From assembly GCA_013115125.1 (NCBI GenBank), contig JABANN010000066.1:1-64000 (forward strand): a stretch of 64,000 nt of DNA, written 5' to 3'. Positions 21,101 through 31,544 of this stretch are shown piece by piece (the first letter of the stretch is position 1; each line of letters begins with the position of its first letter). Position numbers and translations under genes: made by a program. The stretch is from Perkinsus olseni. Lineage: Eukaryota > Perkinsozoa > Perkinsida. The notes under the pieces were generated by a model. The model worked only from the letters and a program-made list of their open reading frames with translations, was not told where the DNA came from and did not search any database.

Positions 21101-22095
21101 CGCAAAGCAGCAGATCGCGTAGGCTATGGGTGCTCACTTCACCGACTCTGATACGCCTACGCTTCAGGAGAAGCTCGTGTCTTGGGCGATGATTTGGAGT
21201 TCGTGGTGGTCGAGTACCGCTGGAATCTTTCAGGTATCCAGATGGCCCTCCCGAGAGCTCAGCGGACGAGGACAGAGTCGCCCAATGCATGAGAATATGT
21301 GAGAAGTCTTCAACGTTCCCACATCGAGTTTTTGGTATCAGGTGAGCTCGACAGATTGTCCGGTCGCCATACGTTATCAGAGGCGGAACAGGAGAGGGTA
21401 GTCTTGGCCCGTCTCCTATACCACAAGCCAAAGTTCGCCCTTATTGACGACTGCCTGCGATGTAAGGATTCTGGGGGAAGCGTTCGTCTAATTTGACAGT
21501 GGAACACGCGAGTTGAATGCAACACAAGACGGTGGAAGACAAACATAGAATAACTGGTACTATGGTCAGTTCCAGTGAGGAGCTCGGCTTCTTCTATATT
21601 GATATCACCATTTAGGAAGAGGGACGATGAGGCTATCTCTTCGGAGTGGCCGTGCATCGATAATACTTACTTGATACTGTACTGCACTTCAGGAGGGGAA
21701 AATGCTTGAATGCTCATCTCCTGAGTCACTGTTCATGTGCTTCGACTCTGCGGATATTATGAAAATCATGTTTCATCTTTCGTAGGGACAACAGTAGATA
21801 ACAGTGTTCTTCCCATCAAGGTACCGACCCCAAACTAGTAGGCGAGGTGGTCTCCATACTACGACAAGACGCTGGCTGCGGCATTGTTATCGTTTGCCCT
21901 AAGCCCGACAAGGTGAACTCTAGTTTTCCGTCGTCGCCCATCATCTGCGGTCCTGCTCAGGTCGAGGCCCTCTCTCGTTACATACACTTTGATGGGATAC
22001 TCTCTCTCGATAACAAGACCACGCCGCCTCGGCACAGCTACAGCGCCTGCAGCGCTGTTCCCGTACCACTGGCTGACGTCAAGGCGAAGACTTGA
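18191..22095 (+). CDS. ABCD-type (peroxisomal-like) half ABC transporter, divergent
   Basis: Many small exons. Well-supported ones: 18191-18553, 18595-18678 and 18721-18781, then transmembrane-domain pieces LYVWKLTSTIDAIILRKKDP and SSAYLAGQFSVRLKTKLV (about 19060-19300), which follow the ABCD pattern. NBD pieces follow: FKVRMTNVSLKGVT; Walker A GPGGSGKSALLRTLNGTWPI, split by an intron; Q-loop VPQKLYMLRE; YPDGPPE; TLSEAEQERVVLARLLYHKP; Walker B FALIDDC; and a C-terminus SRYIHFDGILSLD. It lacks a canonical LSGGE signature (LSEAE) and has no clear H-loop His. The region 19019-20420 is not fully resolved. Family role: fatty acyl-CoA import into peroxisomes. Activity here is doubtful because of the degenerate motifs. 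Confidence 0.75.
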
Positions 22096-22818
22096 ACTCA
22101 TCAATTCTGCTGATTTCGTTCCATTCTTTTCAACATTAGTGTAATTTTTCATGACTTTATGCAAGTTTCGATTACTGGGGGACTCCCTTTCTCAGTTGCG
22201 TTGTGAAAGTTGTTCAGCTAGCAACACTGGTCGAATGTGGACGCCGCGTAACGACATTAATTCATCTGCGGTGATCTCCTAGCGAGAAATCGGCGGGTAA
22301 AAGATTACTCTATGTGGGCCGTTGATGGCCGTGGGTGCACTCACTTTGGGACGAAATGAGGAGTGCGCGATCTGGGACAAGACGTTGTTTTATGATTGAT
22401 TCACCGTGGCTCGACGGATCTCAGACTCCAGGGCTCGAATAGAGTCGCATTCCGAGCATTCCGAGGTCGTGATTCTCAACAGCATCGCCGACTTAATGGA
22501 CCTTGTGCTTTACGCGTTTTAGAATAGAATGCGGATAGTGAGTTCTTCTGAGAGAACTTCTTGCAATTCTGGTATATACAAATTGTGCTGAAACCAGACG
22601 TGAAACTAAATAGGGATGATGCTCAGATAATAACACAGCTGATGGTGACACCGTGAAGAACATGTTAAGACATCGTACTTGATAACTATTGAATTACAAC
22701 ATGAAAAGAAGTTAATACCGAAAATGGCAGCCTGCAGGAATCCAGTAGGGAGACCACTTCACTGTATGATAATCAGCGTATAATCTGCCACGCCATGGCT
22801 TCTACTCTAAAATTAGAT
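22096..22818. other. intergenic interval between ABC transporter and secreted protein
   Basis: Convergent 3' ends. No coding region, RNA gene or repeat supported. Confidence 0.45.
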
Positions 22819-23793
22819 TCAGCTCGATTCGGCCGGCGGGGTTCGATGCATGTAGATGAGGGTATACTTTTGCCGAGAACCTTCTATAACCAGTTTGTCA
22901 TTTTCGCACAGGTAAACCGTATACTCCGACTGTGTCGTTTTTCCTGGTCGCACGAGCTTGAAAACACCGGGATGATGGGCCGGGACTAGCAGCGCATTCA
23001 ATAGAAACAAGGACCCGTCTCTAACCTGCAAAGTGACGTAAGCCCTTCGCTGACCATCACTTTCGGTTTCGACCCGCATCTCAGCGGGCCCTTCACCAGA
23101 CTTATCCGCGTAGAATCCATCGTTGATCTTTTTGTACTCGGTCACTTTCATCTTTTTCCTCGGCGGTTGGACGCCATCGTCTGCGGAGCAGTATCGTCTG
23201 CGAGCAGACTCAGCTCCCTTCCTATTTACTTCGACGCTATCTCCGGCTGCTTCAGGCTCGAGATCCACCGGCAAGTTGAGGTACTGGTAGTATGGGGTTG
23301 TTGGCCGCCGGACAGCGTCCAAATATAACGTCAAAGCTGGCTTTTCCTTGGTAGAATTATTTTTTGTGCATAAGAGAATTCTCCTACAGCTCGTGCCTTC
23401 TCGCATGTCATTTTTCCCAGCGAGAAATTTGAGTATCTTTCGGGTGGTATGAAAATAATAGCATTTGGAAACGTCATGTTGGTCCTTCAATCTCCGCATG
23501 TTGCTTGTCAGTTCACAAATCCGCTGCTTAAATCTCGTGGTGCCATTTCGGTCACTGAAGCTGAGATCTGCCCAGCTACTATCCGAGTAATGGTTTATCT
23601 CAACACGAAACGACTCTAGCCCACCAACTTCGGGTGGCATCGAGAGGGCCGTGTACGTGCCGGAGGGGATATCATTTGGCGAGATGGCGCCACGCTCACG
23701 CCAATTCTCAGCAACAGAACCGAATGAGGTGGCCGAGAGTAGACCGAGCAGTAGAAGGGCTCTCCTCACAGTGCAGCGATGGGCGTCGGGCAT
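22819..23793 (-). CDS. secreted hypothetical protein, 324 aa
   Basis: An intronless ORF starting at the ATG at 23793. The N-terminus RRALLLLGLLSATSFGSVA is a convincing signal peptide. The mature part has two similarly sized halves around a basic, nuclear-signal-like linker (QPPRKKMKVTEYKKI). The first half opens PSGTYTALSMPPEVGGLESF; the second has DGFYADKSGEG and GSLFLLNALLVPAHHPGVF, ending in a strand-rich region. PSGTYTA / PDGEYTV / DGFYA-type openings recur in the other small secreted proteins of this window (32341-32781 and 34128-34565), so they may share a fold. No known family recognised. Confidence 0.7.
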   Translation of the reverse strand: MPDAHRCTVRRALLLLGLLSATSFGSVAENWRERGAISPNDIPSGTYTALSMPPEVGGLESFRVEINHYSDSSWADLSFSDRNGTTRFKQRICELTSNMRRLKDQHDVSKCYYFHTTRKILKFLAGKNDMREGTSCRRILLCTKNNSTKEKPALTLYLDAVRRPTTPYYQYLNLPVDLEPEAAGDSVEVNRKGAESARRRYCSADDGVQPPRKKMKVTEYKKINDGFYADKSGEGPAEMRVETESDGQRRAYVTLQVRDGSLFLLNALLVPAHHPGVFKLVRPGKTTQSEYTVYLCENDKLVIEGSRQKYTLIYMHRTPPAESS

Positions 23794-24650
23794 TACTGAA
23801 GGACGTTAAGTTTCCTGAGAAGCGCATGACCGCCTCTTCTTCGTGTCGAGCCTTCTATGAACGGTCCTTTGCAAAGCGGAATGTGAACTTTTCAGAATAA
23901 ATTCTGAGAAGTAAATAAGTAGGTAAAGGTAAATTCCCGCGAAGGTAGGTCTATGACGGAGTTGAGACAAATCGAGACTCTTTGCTGTTTAGTAAACAAA
24001 GGTTCTAGGTGATAAACTTGAGGATAAGGTAGATACCACTGTAGAGCCAAAGTAACCCTAATGACGTCAACAACTTAATAACAATTTATGGTGGACCGAG
24101 TCCAATGGCTTGACGCTAGAAGATATCAGAACACAATCGTGGAGACTAGAGACACACAACAAAATCACAACAACTTTGTGTTGATCAGATCGTCATAAAT
24201 GCCTTTACCGGCACAGGTCTACTATCCAAGGTGAAACAGTCCGACAGTAGTATTCACCACACGTGCCATAAATGATGCCTCGAATGACTAACCGTGCCGC
24301 TTCAGCGCTGCTGTCGAGCGAACTACCGATTTCGGAGTGGACAACAACGGGACCTGTCCGGTCCGTTATATCGGACGCCAGCAGTTGAGAATTTCCATTC
24401 ACGCAAAGCATTTAGCAACGAGTAAAGCCTCAGTAGTAGTGAGGATGTCACATCGAAAGTGTCGCATGCCTTGGAAAATGAATTTACTCGAGCAACTGCG
24501 GGACTTATTGAATTTAGGACGAGCGAGATTTTTATCGCGCCGTTTGCAGTAGCGCTCGCCATAAAGTACGCTGAATTTTTTTTATTCTGATGGCTTGTTT
24601 TAGGTTCTTGCGTTGCATCGAGCTGGGCTAGTATCTTTTTTCACATTGCA
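23794..24650. other. intergenic interval
   Basis: AT-richer than the flanks. Divergent promoters for the secreted protein (-) and cysteine synthase (+) must lie here. No RNA gene or repeat recognised. Confidence 0.45.
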
Positions 24651-27607
24651 ATGTTGCGGAATCACGCTGTTCGACCCCTGCTGAATGTTGGATATGCTAC
24701 AGCTGGTGTTGTCATCTCGCGTAACGTCTACAAGAACTTCATCTCTGCTGTGGGCAACACGCCATTGATAGAACTGCGTCATGCTAGTCAGGTAAGCTCA
24801 ATCTGTTGGTTGATGAGGGGTTTGCTCTTTCCCTTAGATGCTGTCCGATGTGTTGTTGTGAGGTTGCTTCGCGTCTCAAAAATTTTTACGAATGGTGTGG
24901 TATTAGTAATATGATCGTTAATATTGTCAAATACGTATTTTATATTAAGTATTAGTAGTATGTTGATATTGCCATTAATATAGAAATTGTGAAATACGAA
25001 GAGACATTACAATAAGGCGTACATGAAGGTTGCGTGAAGATATGCCCGTCGCTGGTCGTCTAACTGCAGCACCTGTTGCTATGCTCCGTTCAGTCACTTG
25101 TAATGCTTACAGTACAATATTGCTGTCTTATCGTAATACAAATAATGTATACTGAGCCAATGGATCGACGGATTAGTCGCTCCGTCAAATACCTTTGGGG
25201 CGCTCGCGTCCAACTGCCGAGTAAATTTGGTGCTGATTTTCGTCACTACCTGGATCGATCTTCAGGAGACGGGACGTACCATTCTGGGCAAGTGTGAGTT
25301 TTTGAACCCCGGAGGCTCGGTAAAAGACCGAGCCGCTGTGTGGATGCTGAGGGATGCCGAGGAGAAGGGATTGCTTGTCCGTGGTCAACCTGGTAATTCT
25401 GGTACTTGTTCTGGCGTCTCTGTTGGGGTCCAGCGAGCTGAGACAAGGTTGCACTTTCGCAACTTTACCGTAACGGAGCTGGGCGATAATACTATCTGTA
25501 ATCTCGAAGACGGGTATTCGTAGAGACCTCAGGACCTAGTCCTGTACTTGAAAATTTTCTGGATTGTGGCCAGTGCAGTAGAGCCGGTCCTCGCTGCATT
25601 CATAGTAATGCGTGTTTTGGTGCGTGAGGTTTGGTTTTTTATCTTTATAGGGCGAAATAATGGAACGACTTATGTGTTCGGTTCGATCGAGATAGCTCCT
25701 GTTTTTGTCTGTGGGGCCAGTACAGTGAGGTAGTCCGAAAGTTATCAGGCACGGTGATCGAGGCCACGGCCGGTAACACTGGTATTGGTTTAGCCTTAGC
25801 AGCGAACAGCATGGGGTATCGCTGTATTATTGTTATACCGGAAACTCAGACAGAAGAAAAGAAAGCGGCTATCAGGCAGGCGGGAGCTAAGTTGATTGAA
25901 GTACTATCGTGGGAAGGGCGTTTAGTAATGCCAATGGCACGGGAAGGTGGTTCGGGATGTCTATCGGTGACTTCGTGTGAGCCCATATGAGTTGGGCTGC
26001 AGGAGTGCGTAGTGGAAGCACGGGTTAAAAGCTCATATCAGTCAGCGGCTGGTGCTGTTGTGGATTGCTCATAGGAAGGAGTATGATTCAACTGGACGAT
26101 CGGCGAGTCCGTGGTCGAGTGGGTTGTGACGGCAGGTTCCTGCTGTACCGTATCGGAACCCTAACAACTACGTGAGAGTGTGCAGTAGGATGGTTGAGAA
26201 TCTCCGTCAACAAGGTCATCATGTTTTCTTCGGACAACAGTTCGATAATACGGCCAACAAGAAGGTGGGGTGGTTGCTGCGCTTCGGTCGACCAGCTGGG
26301 CTACTCAGGCTCATGTCTATTCGACGGGCCCGGAGATCTGGGAACAGACGGGTGGCGCGGTGGACTCGTTTTGCTGTGCGATGGGCACGGGAGGCACCCT
26401 GAGTGGAGTTGCTGAGTATCTTAAGTCGAAGAATGAATCGGTCAGAAAAGGTTGAAGATTCCTAGTGAACGCTATTTTGTATGCAGATCCACATAGGGCT
26501 GACAGACCCTAAAGGGGCTATGCTCTATCGGTGGTTCAGTGAAGGTCGATTGGCTGCGTCAGGCAGTAGTATTACGGAAGGGATAGGCCAGGCCAGAGTG
26601 ACGGGAAATATGGTTGGACTGAAGCCGGACTCCGTTCATGGTAGTGAACACCCGGGTTCGATTCTCGGTCAGGTCATTTTTGATCCCTGATGTCGTCGAT
26701 TTCTCAGAGGTTGATGATTCAGAGGCACTGAGTTGCCTTTGGAACCTGCTTAATGAGGAGGGCCTCAGCTTGGGTCTATCATCCGGCATCAACGTTGCTG
26801 GTGCCATGAGAATGGCGAGGATGTAATGCTGCTCGTACTAACGCAGCTGTCGGGGGTATAAAAGAACCATAGGGCACCATAACCATAGACCGTATGCGCC
26901 GGGATCCCAGTTGGAAGGTCTCATACGTCACGGGTCGCCAATCGCGGCGCGCCGGTGAGATTTTTCCGGTACAAATGTCCATTAGATAGAGCGGCCGACG
27001 CTGCACAAGAATGTATGCTCATTTCTGTTTGTAGGCATGCTAAAATTAATTTCTTTTTCATCTGCCGTTCCCGCATCTTCTTTTGTGTAACCGTGCGTTC
27101 TGTCGAGGTTCCACCGGGAACTATTCACAGGTATAAGGTACGTGTATCCGATCGATGGTTGTTTTATATATATACGCTGGGAGCTACTGACCAAGGTTGC
27201 TTCTTCTGTGGAGTATATTTCGGAAGAGTGTGTTTCCTGTTTTCTCGATTTTATGTTTACTGTGTGGTTGTGTCGGATGATCGTTTTATCAGGCGGCCGG
27301 CTGGTAGTGTGATCGTCACGATTCTGTGCGATACGGCGCAGAGATATGAGAGAAAAGTAGGGTGGTGCTAGGGATTGAACCTGGGACATCCGATCGTCAG
27401 ATGTTTGACGAAGAGTATCTTATTTCACAAGGATTGCCACCACGGCCAGTACCGGTGCAAAATATTGAGGAAAGTGTAAGCCTGCCGTTTAGCGCTTTTT
27501 TGGGGACTGTCAGTACACCATGGTCTGCCGGCTCAGCAATAGTCGTCCACGGCGTTTGTTGCTCCCTCCCTGACAGATTCACGCGACTGTTCAGTAAGCA
27601 AATGTAA
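24651..27607 (+). CDS. cysteine synthase (PLP-dependent O-acetylserine sulfhydrylase-like), mitochondrial type
   Basis: Nine exons: 24651-24791, 25266-25392, 25749-25900, 26136-26264, 26309-26450, 26506-26640, 26708-26822, 27293-27356 and 27401-27607, all in phase, 403 aa. The N-terminus looks like a mitochondrial presequence. Motifs in order: ISAVGNTPLIELRHAS; FLNPGGSVKDRAA with the PLP-binding Lys; EATAGNTGIGLALAANSMGY; the phosphate-binding loop AMGTGGTLSGVAEYL; ASGSSITEGIGQ; LSLGLSSGINVAGA; SVIVTILCDTAQRYERK. VPAVPYRNPNNYVR and FDNTANKK are typical of the fungal Cys12-type branch. The last exon runs past the usual C-terminus. Two of its introns carry tRNA-like motifs, one in antisense. 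Confidence 0.92.
26641..26707 (+). other. cysteine synthase intron 6 with tRNA T-arm-like sequence
   Basis: A 67-nt GT-AG intron, with splice phase confirmed by protein alignment on both sides. CCCGGGTTCGATTCTCGG at 26651-26668 is a T-arm-like hairpin with a B-box loop. Confidence 0.7.
27357..27400 (-). other. cysteine synthase intron 8 with antisense tRNA-like sequence
   Basis: A 44-nt GT-AG intron of the plus-strand gene. Its minus strand reads GTCCCAGGTTCAATCCCTAG, a good T-arm (stem pairs 4 of 5) with a B box. It occupies roughly half of the intron. Confidence 0.65.
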
Positions 27608-27815
27608 TTCAGAGTCGATCTTGGAACTGATTTTCACGCGGAAAAGGCGGTTCGAGAATCGATTTTAAGTTTGAGATTTGTCTTATTTAACGCCCCCTCA
27701 TATTTGCTGTGAGTGGCGATATGGCGACCGCGCCGAGATATCCTCGTTGAAACCGTAACCGTTTCGGATACTCGTGACCGCCGTAGGGCCAACTTAAGCG
27801 TGACTTTCCAGCAAG

Positions 27816-28019
27816 ATGGATTGGCTTCTCCTTTCGATCGTTAAACTGTGTCTTCCGCAGTTGGTAAGTCGATTTCTTCCCCCATCACCACGTTTTTGTC
27901 AGGATTTGTCATCAGCATTGGAGGAGGCATTCGCATCGGATGTTGAAGTCAAGACAGCTCTTGCCGAGTATGAGAAGGCGGTGCCCGAGGAGCTGATGAA
28001 TGGCAGACCGCTGCCTTGA
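27816..28019 (+). CDS. small hypothetical ORF
   Basis: ATG at 27816 opens MDWLLLSIVKLCLPQL. A 39-nt in-frame GTAAGT...CAG segment could be an intron, after which the frame reads DLSSALEEAFASDVEVKTAL and ends RPLP-stop. It is helical in its second half. It may be an exon of a larger gene rather than a complete protein. No family recognised. Confidence 0.3.
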   Translation: MDWLLLSIVKLCLPQLVSRFLPPSPRFCQDLSSALEEAFASDVEVKTALAEYEKAVPEELMNGRPLP

Positions 28020-31000
28020 GTTGTGGTTTCATGATTTTATTCGAGATTTTCGTCTTTTAAGGATAGGAGTTTTATTTCAGTTATTATCTGGTTAGTCGGT
28101 CACGGTGAAGACTTTTCACAGTGGAGTTCATTCGGCCGTGAGAGGGAACAGTAGTTGTGTTCAGTCCACTTGAAGAAAACTTCCCATTTATCGGGAAGGG
28201 AAGTGTCCGATGTCCGTATGCTGTGGATTCCGAGCGTGGGAGATGAGATCGGTATCATTCCGGATGGTACGACCACCACATGCAGGAGTAGGCTACTCGT
28301 ATGCTCCGTATGGGTATGTGGAACCGAGCTGCTGATGGGTGACCACCTCCCGTGGCAGTGCTCTCAGATGCCGGTCCTTCGTTCTGGAGGTGTGCTCGCC
28401 ATGATGCATGCCGCGCATTTCCGAGGGATCATATGCGGATTCGGCGCATTAATGCGCGAGATGGCATCGCGGTTCGTCATTGCATTTCATCAATCATTGG
28501 TTCGAGTTGAGTAGTTATGAATGATGGCTTATACTCGCTGCTTTATACTGTTGTACTTTATTTGTTTTACCTCCTCGAGTGACCAACCTGGCGGTGCCTT
28601 CATCTCGTTACCCCCTTATGCTGTGTGATATGAGTAGCAGTAGCTCGTCCCCTTTCCTGCTACTGATTGGTTTCTGAGCAAACTCAGCGTATGATAGCAG
28701 GAGGGCGTCTTAAGTCAAGGGACGTTGGGTATCTTCCCGGCTCGAACCCGGCGATAGGCTTCCTTCGAATGGGGAGGGACAATGATGCATCTTCCAGTTA
28801 TGTCCACTTATGCCGGATTATGGCGAGGTGTGGTATCAGGAATGTTCGAGGCTGTAATTTCTCCGTTGGTAGCGGTCCGGATGCAGAAAGCGAGAGCAGC
28901 GTGTGAAAAGGCCGCGACCGAGGTGTTCGACTCCGGCAAGACAAGATGCGGATTCCGGTACTGGGTAGTAGAGGGAGCGGAGACTCTCACTTGAATCAAG
29001 TGACTTGATAGGTGGTTGCATCGATAAGACTTGCGCTCCGTATTCGAACCCGGTAACAGTCTCAAAGGGCGCCGGCTCGAGCGTCGGCTGATCGTTTGGC
29101 GGGCTGGGTATCCCGCCTAGTAGGCGGGTTTCGGGCGTTCACTTTAGGCCTTCTACGTCTTGGACATCTCCTAGTGCTAGTTTGTCTCCATTTCAAAGCC
29201 TGTAGTGCATCCGGGAGTGGTTCTTCTCCCTTCAGGTGGCGAGTAGATCCACGACTCCTTTTGGAACGGCAGTAACCCGCTATGTGGTGGACGAGAGACT
29301 CTCGTTGTTCTACACGGCTAATGCTATACACCCCGATGATGGCGGTTCTGTGCTCACCATCTTCGGAGGGAGGACCTTCCGCGAACATCTCTTTGAGCAT
29401 GCTAAGGCGCAGTAAGTCATCAGTCTGTGTCCTCCTTTCTGGGTGGGAGATGCCTCTTCGCGCACCAGTGCCCGTGCTCTTCCACCGTCACTCAGACGTT
29501 TAACTATCGAGGGATACATTAGGCCTCTCCTCTTAGGGATAGGAAAATAAAGATGTCAATCACTTGTAGTTACGAGGCCATACTGCAGCTAGCATGACGA
29601 CCCCTATTGTGGGCTCGCTCATTGGTCTTCGGGTGTGCATTCGCACTCGGTATACATGGTCATTTCTATCACGGTTCTCGAGGTACTACGGCCACCCTTT
29701 ACCTGGCTTCGGTACAGCCTTTGTCAACAAGAATCAAGATACCGGTCACTACGAGGCCGTTTTCAAAGCGGTTGAGTGGTGGTCGAACCCTTTGTTGGCC
29801 GCCTTCTACGACACGGAGCGGGCGTCCTGGATGGGAGTACTGACGCCGGGCAAGAGGAGCCCGAGGAATCCTAGTGATGGTGCTGGATGTAGTCTGATGA
29901 TGGTAGTGAAGGCAGCGGAGGGGCGGGAGGCTGTCGTTACTGGCACTATGGGAAGAGGGAATTATCAAATGTAATAGTGGGGAGGCGATCTGCGAATTGT
30001 CATCTATCGAAATTTGTGTATCGGGAAGCAGAAGATTCGAGGCCGTTTTCTGGTTTTGAGGCGCCGGGAAGAGGTGATGCCAGTCCCGGTTGGCTCGTGT
30101 CCATTACTAGTTGTTGGGAGAACACACTCTCCCGCGTAACAGCGGCGAGGAGTCCGAATCGAACTTGCCGAGTGTGGGAGAAGTCTGTTGCTTCCATTGT
30201 TGGAGCCGAAGATTGCTCGTAAATCGCTCTTGACTTGGACTGCAGCCGTCGAGTGATGATAGGCGGACGACGCTGAAGGTACGTGAGTGAAGAGGAGGGT
30301 ATCCTCGAGGTCAGCGATCTGGCGTCGCCATCGGCGGTGAACCAGGGGACTGCTCCGATAGAGAAAGGCCTGGGGTGCTTTCATCTCAAGGTAGGCGCAG
30401 GTTCGATCCTCGGCTCGGGTATATCGTGATCGTTGTTAGGACCCGTGTTTTGGTATTGTAAAGGAAGGAGAGATGCCTCGGATGAGCTGCATGCCCCACC
30501 TAGGAGTGCTCCCGCGAATGATCGGACGCAACTGGATCGTCCTCATCAGTAGCGCGGGGCCTAGGCGGAAAGGCTCAACCGATTTTTGCCATATACACAA
30601 AAAGTGCAGTGCCACTCTGCACCACCGCTGATGATGACCCTCAGTCCTTAGAGTACAGCATGAAATGTAGCCGGTGGCGGGTGAATGACTCAGTGACGCT
30701 CATGCATGTTTCCCTTGGTGGAGGTACGTCCTCGGTAGAATTGGCATGGCGATGGTTTGAGGAGTGTAAAGTGGCATGATTTATATGAAGCATCACTCGA
30801 CTTTGCGACGGTTCAGCTGGGCTCCTTTGCCGACTTTTCCTGATTCCTCGCAGGCGTGTTCGATCCGATGGGTGACCAGACGGCTGAGGAGGATGTTCGG
30901 GGCCTGGTGAGGTCAGCATTCAGTGGGGCGCGGGAGGTTGAGTCGGTGCTACGACGAATCATGCTTGGGTTGCCCACGTGTGCTACAGTAATGATTATTG

Positions 31001-31258
31001 ACACGGGAGAGGCGGAAGCTCGGCCCTTGCGTACCAAGGAGATGTTTTTAACGTGAAGAGCTTGGTCATGTTTCATCTCTCTGTGTTCTGAGTTGGCAGG
31101 CTTGGGCTGATGTTACGGGATGGTTGTGGTCCGGAGAGCTTTCATCGGGCAATCGGACCCCGTGTCGAGTAGCTCGATATTCTTCATCGTCATGAAATAG
31201 GTGTCGTGCTGCCGCGCTCCTTGATGATCAGGTCAGTATTCAATGTCTTCTCAGTAGT
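28020..31258 (+). other. unresolved region with exon-like fragments
   Basis: Several plus-strand frames look coding but could not be linked. 28788-28950 (YAGLWRGVVSGMFEAVISPL). 29230-29410 (TTPFGTAVTRYVVDERLSLF, then GGSVLTIFGGRTFREHLFEH). 29710-29870 (FGTAFVNKNQDTGHYEAVFK, then VEWWSNPLLAAFYDTERASW). 30850-31056 (VFDPMGDQTAEEDVRGLVRS). GT-AG boundaries flank some of them, so one multi-exon gene is plausible. I recognise no family. Three tRNA T-arm-like matches lie between the fragments (28739-28749, 29042-29052, 30400-30410). Confidence 0.35.
30391..30439 (+). other. putative 49-nt intron with B-box-like sequence
   Basis: GTAGGCGCAGGTTCGATCCT starts right after CAAG, and the segment ends TTGTTAG. 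The first third is therefore a B-box-bearing T-arm fragment. The flanking exon frames are uncertain, so the intron itself is not proven. Confidence 0.45.
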
Positions 31259-31544
31259 TCAATAATCGTCAAGTTCGTGCGTTATGACCTTCTCGAATGC
31301 GTCCAGTCTGCACTGAGCCAGAGTGAGGGATATCATCAACGCTGTGGGATCCTGTGGGTATAGTTCCGTCGGTCGAGCTTCAATAGACGATTGTGTCAAC
31401 CCCATCTCAGTTGTGGCGCAGAATATCGCTTCAACGGACGGAAAATATGGACCAGCACGTACGTAGCTGCTCATGGTAAGATACGGTCGTGTTGCGCGGG
31501 ATTCTCTCGGGAAAGGTCGAACTGAAGGGATCTTACACAGAAAT
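31259..31544. other. interval before the tandem duplication
   Basis: An open minus-strand frame (31259-31612) overlaps the start of the duplicated unit but has no recognisable features. Nothing else seen. Confidence 0.3.
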
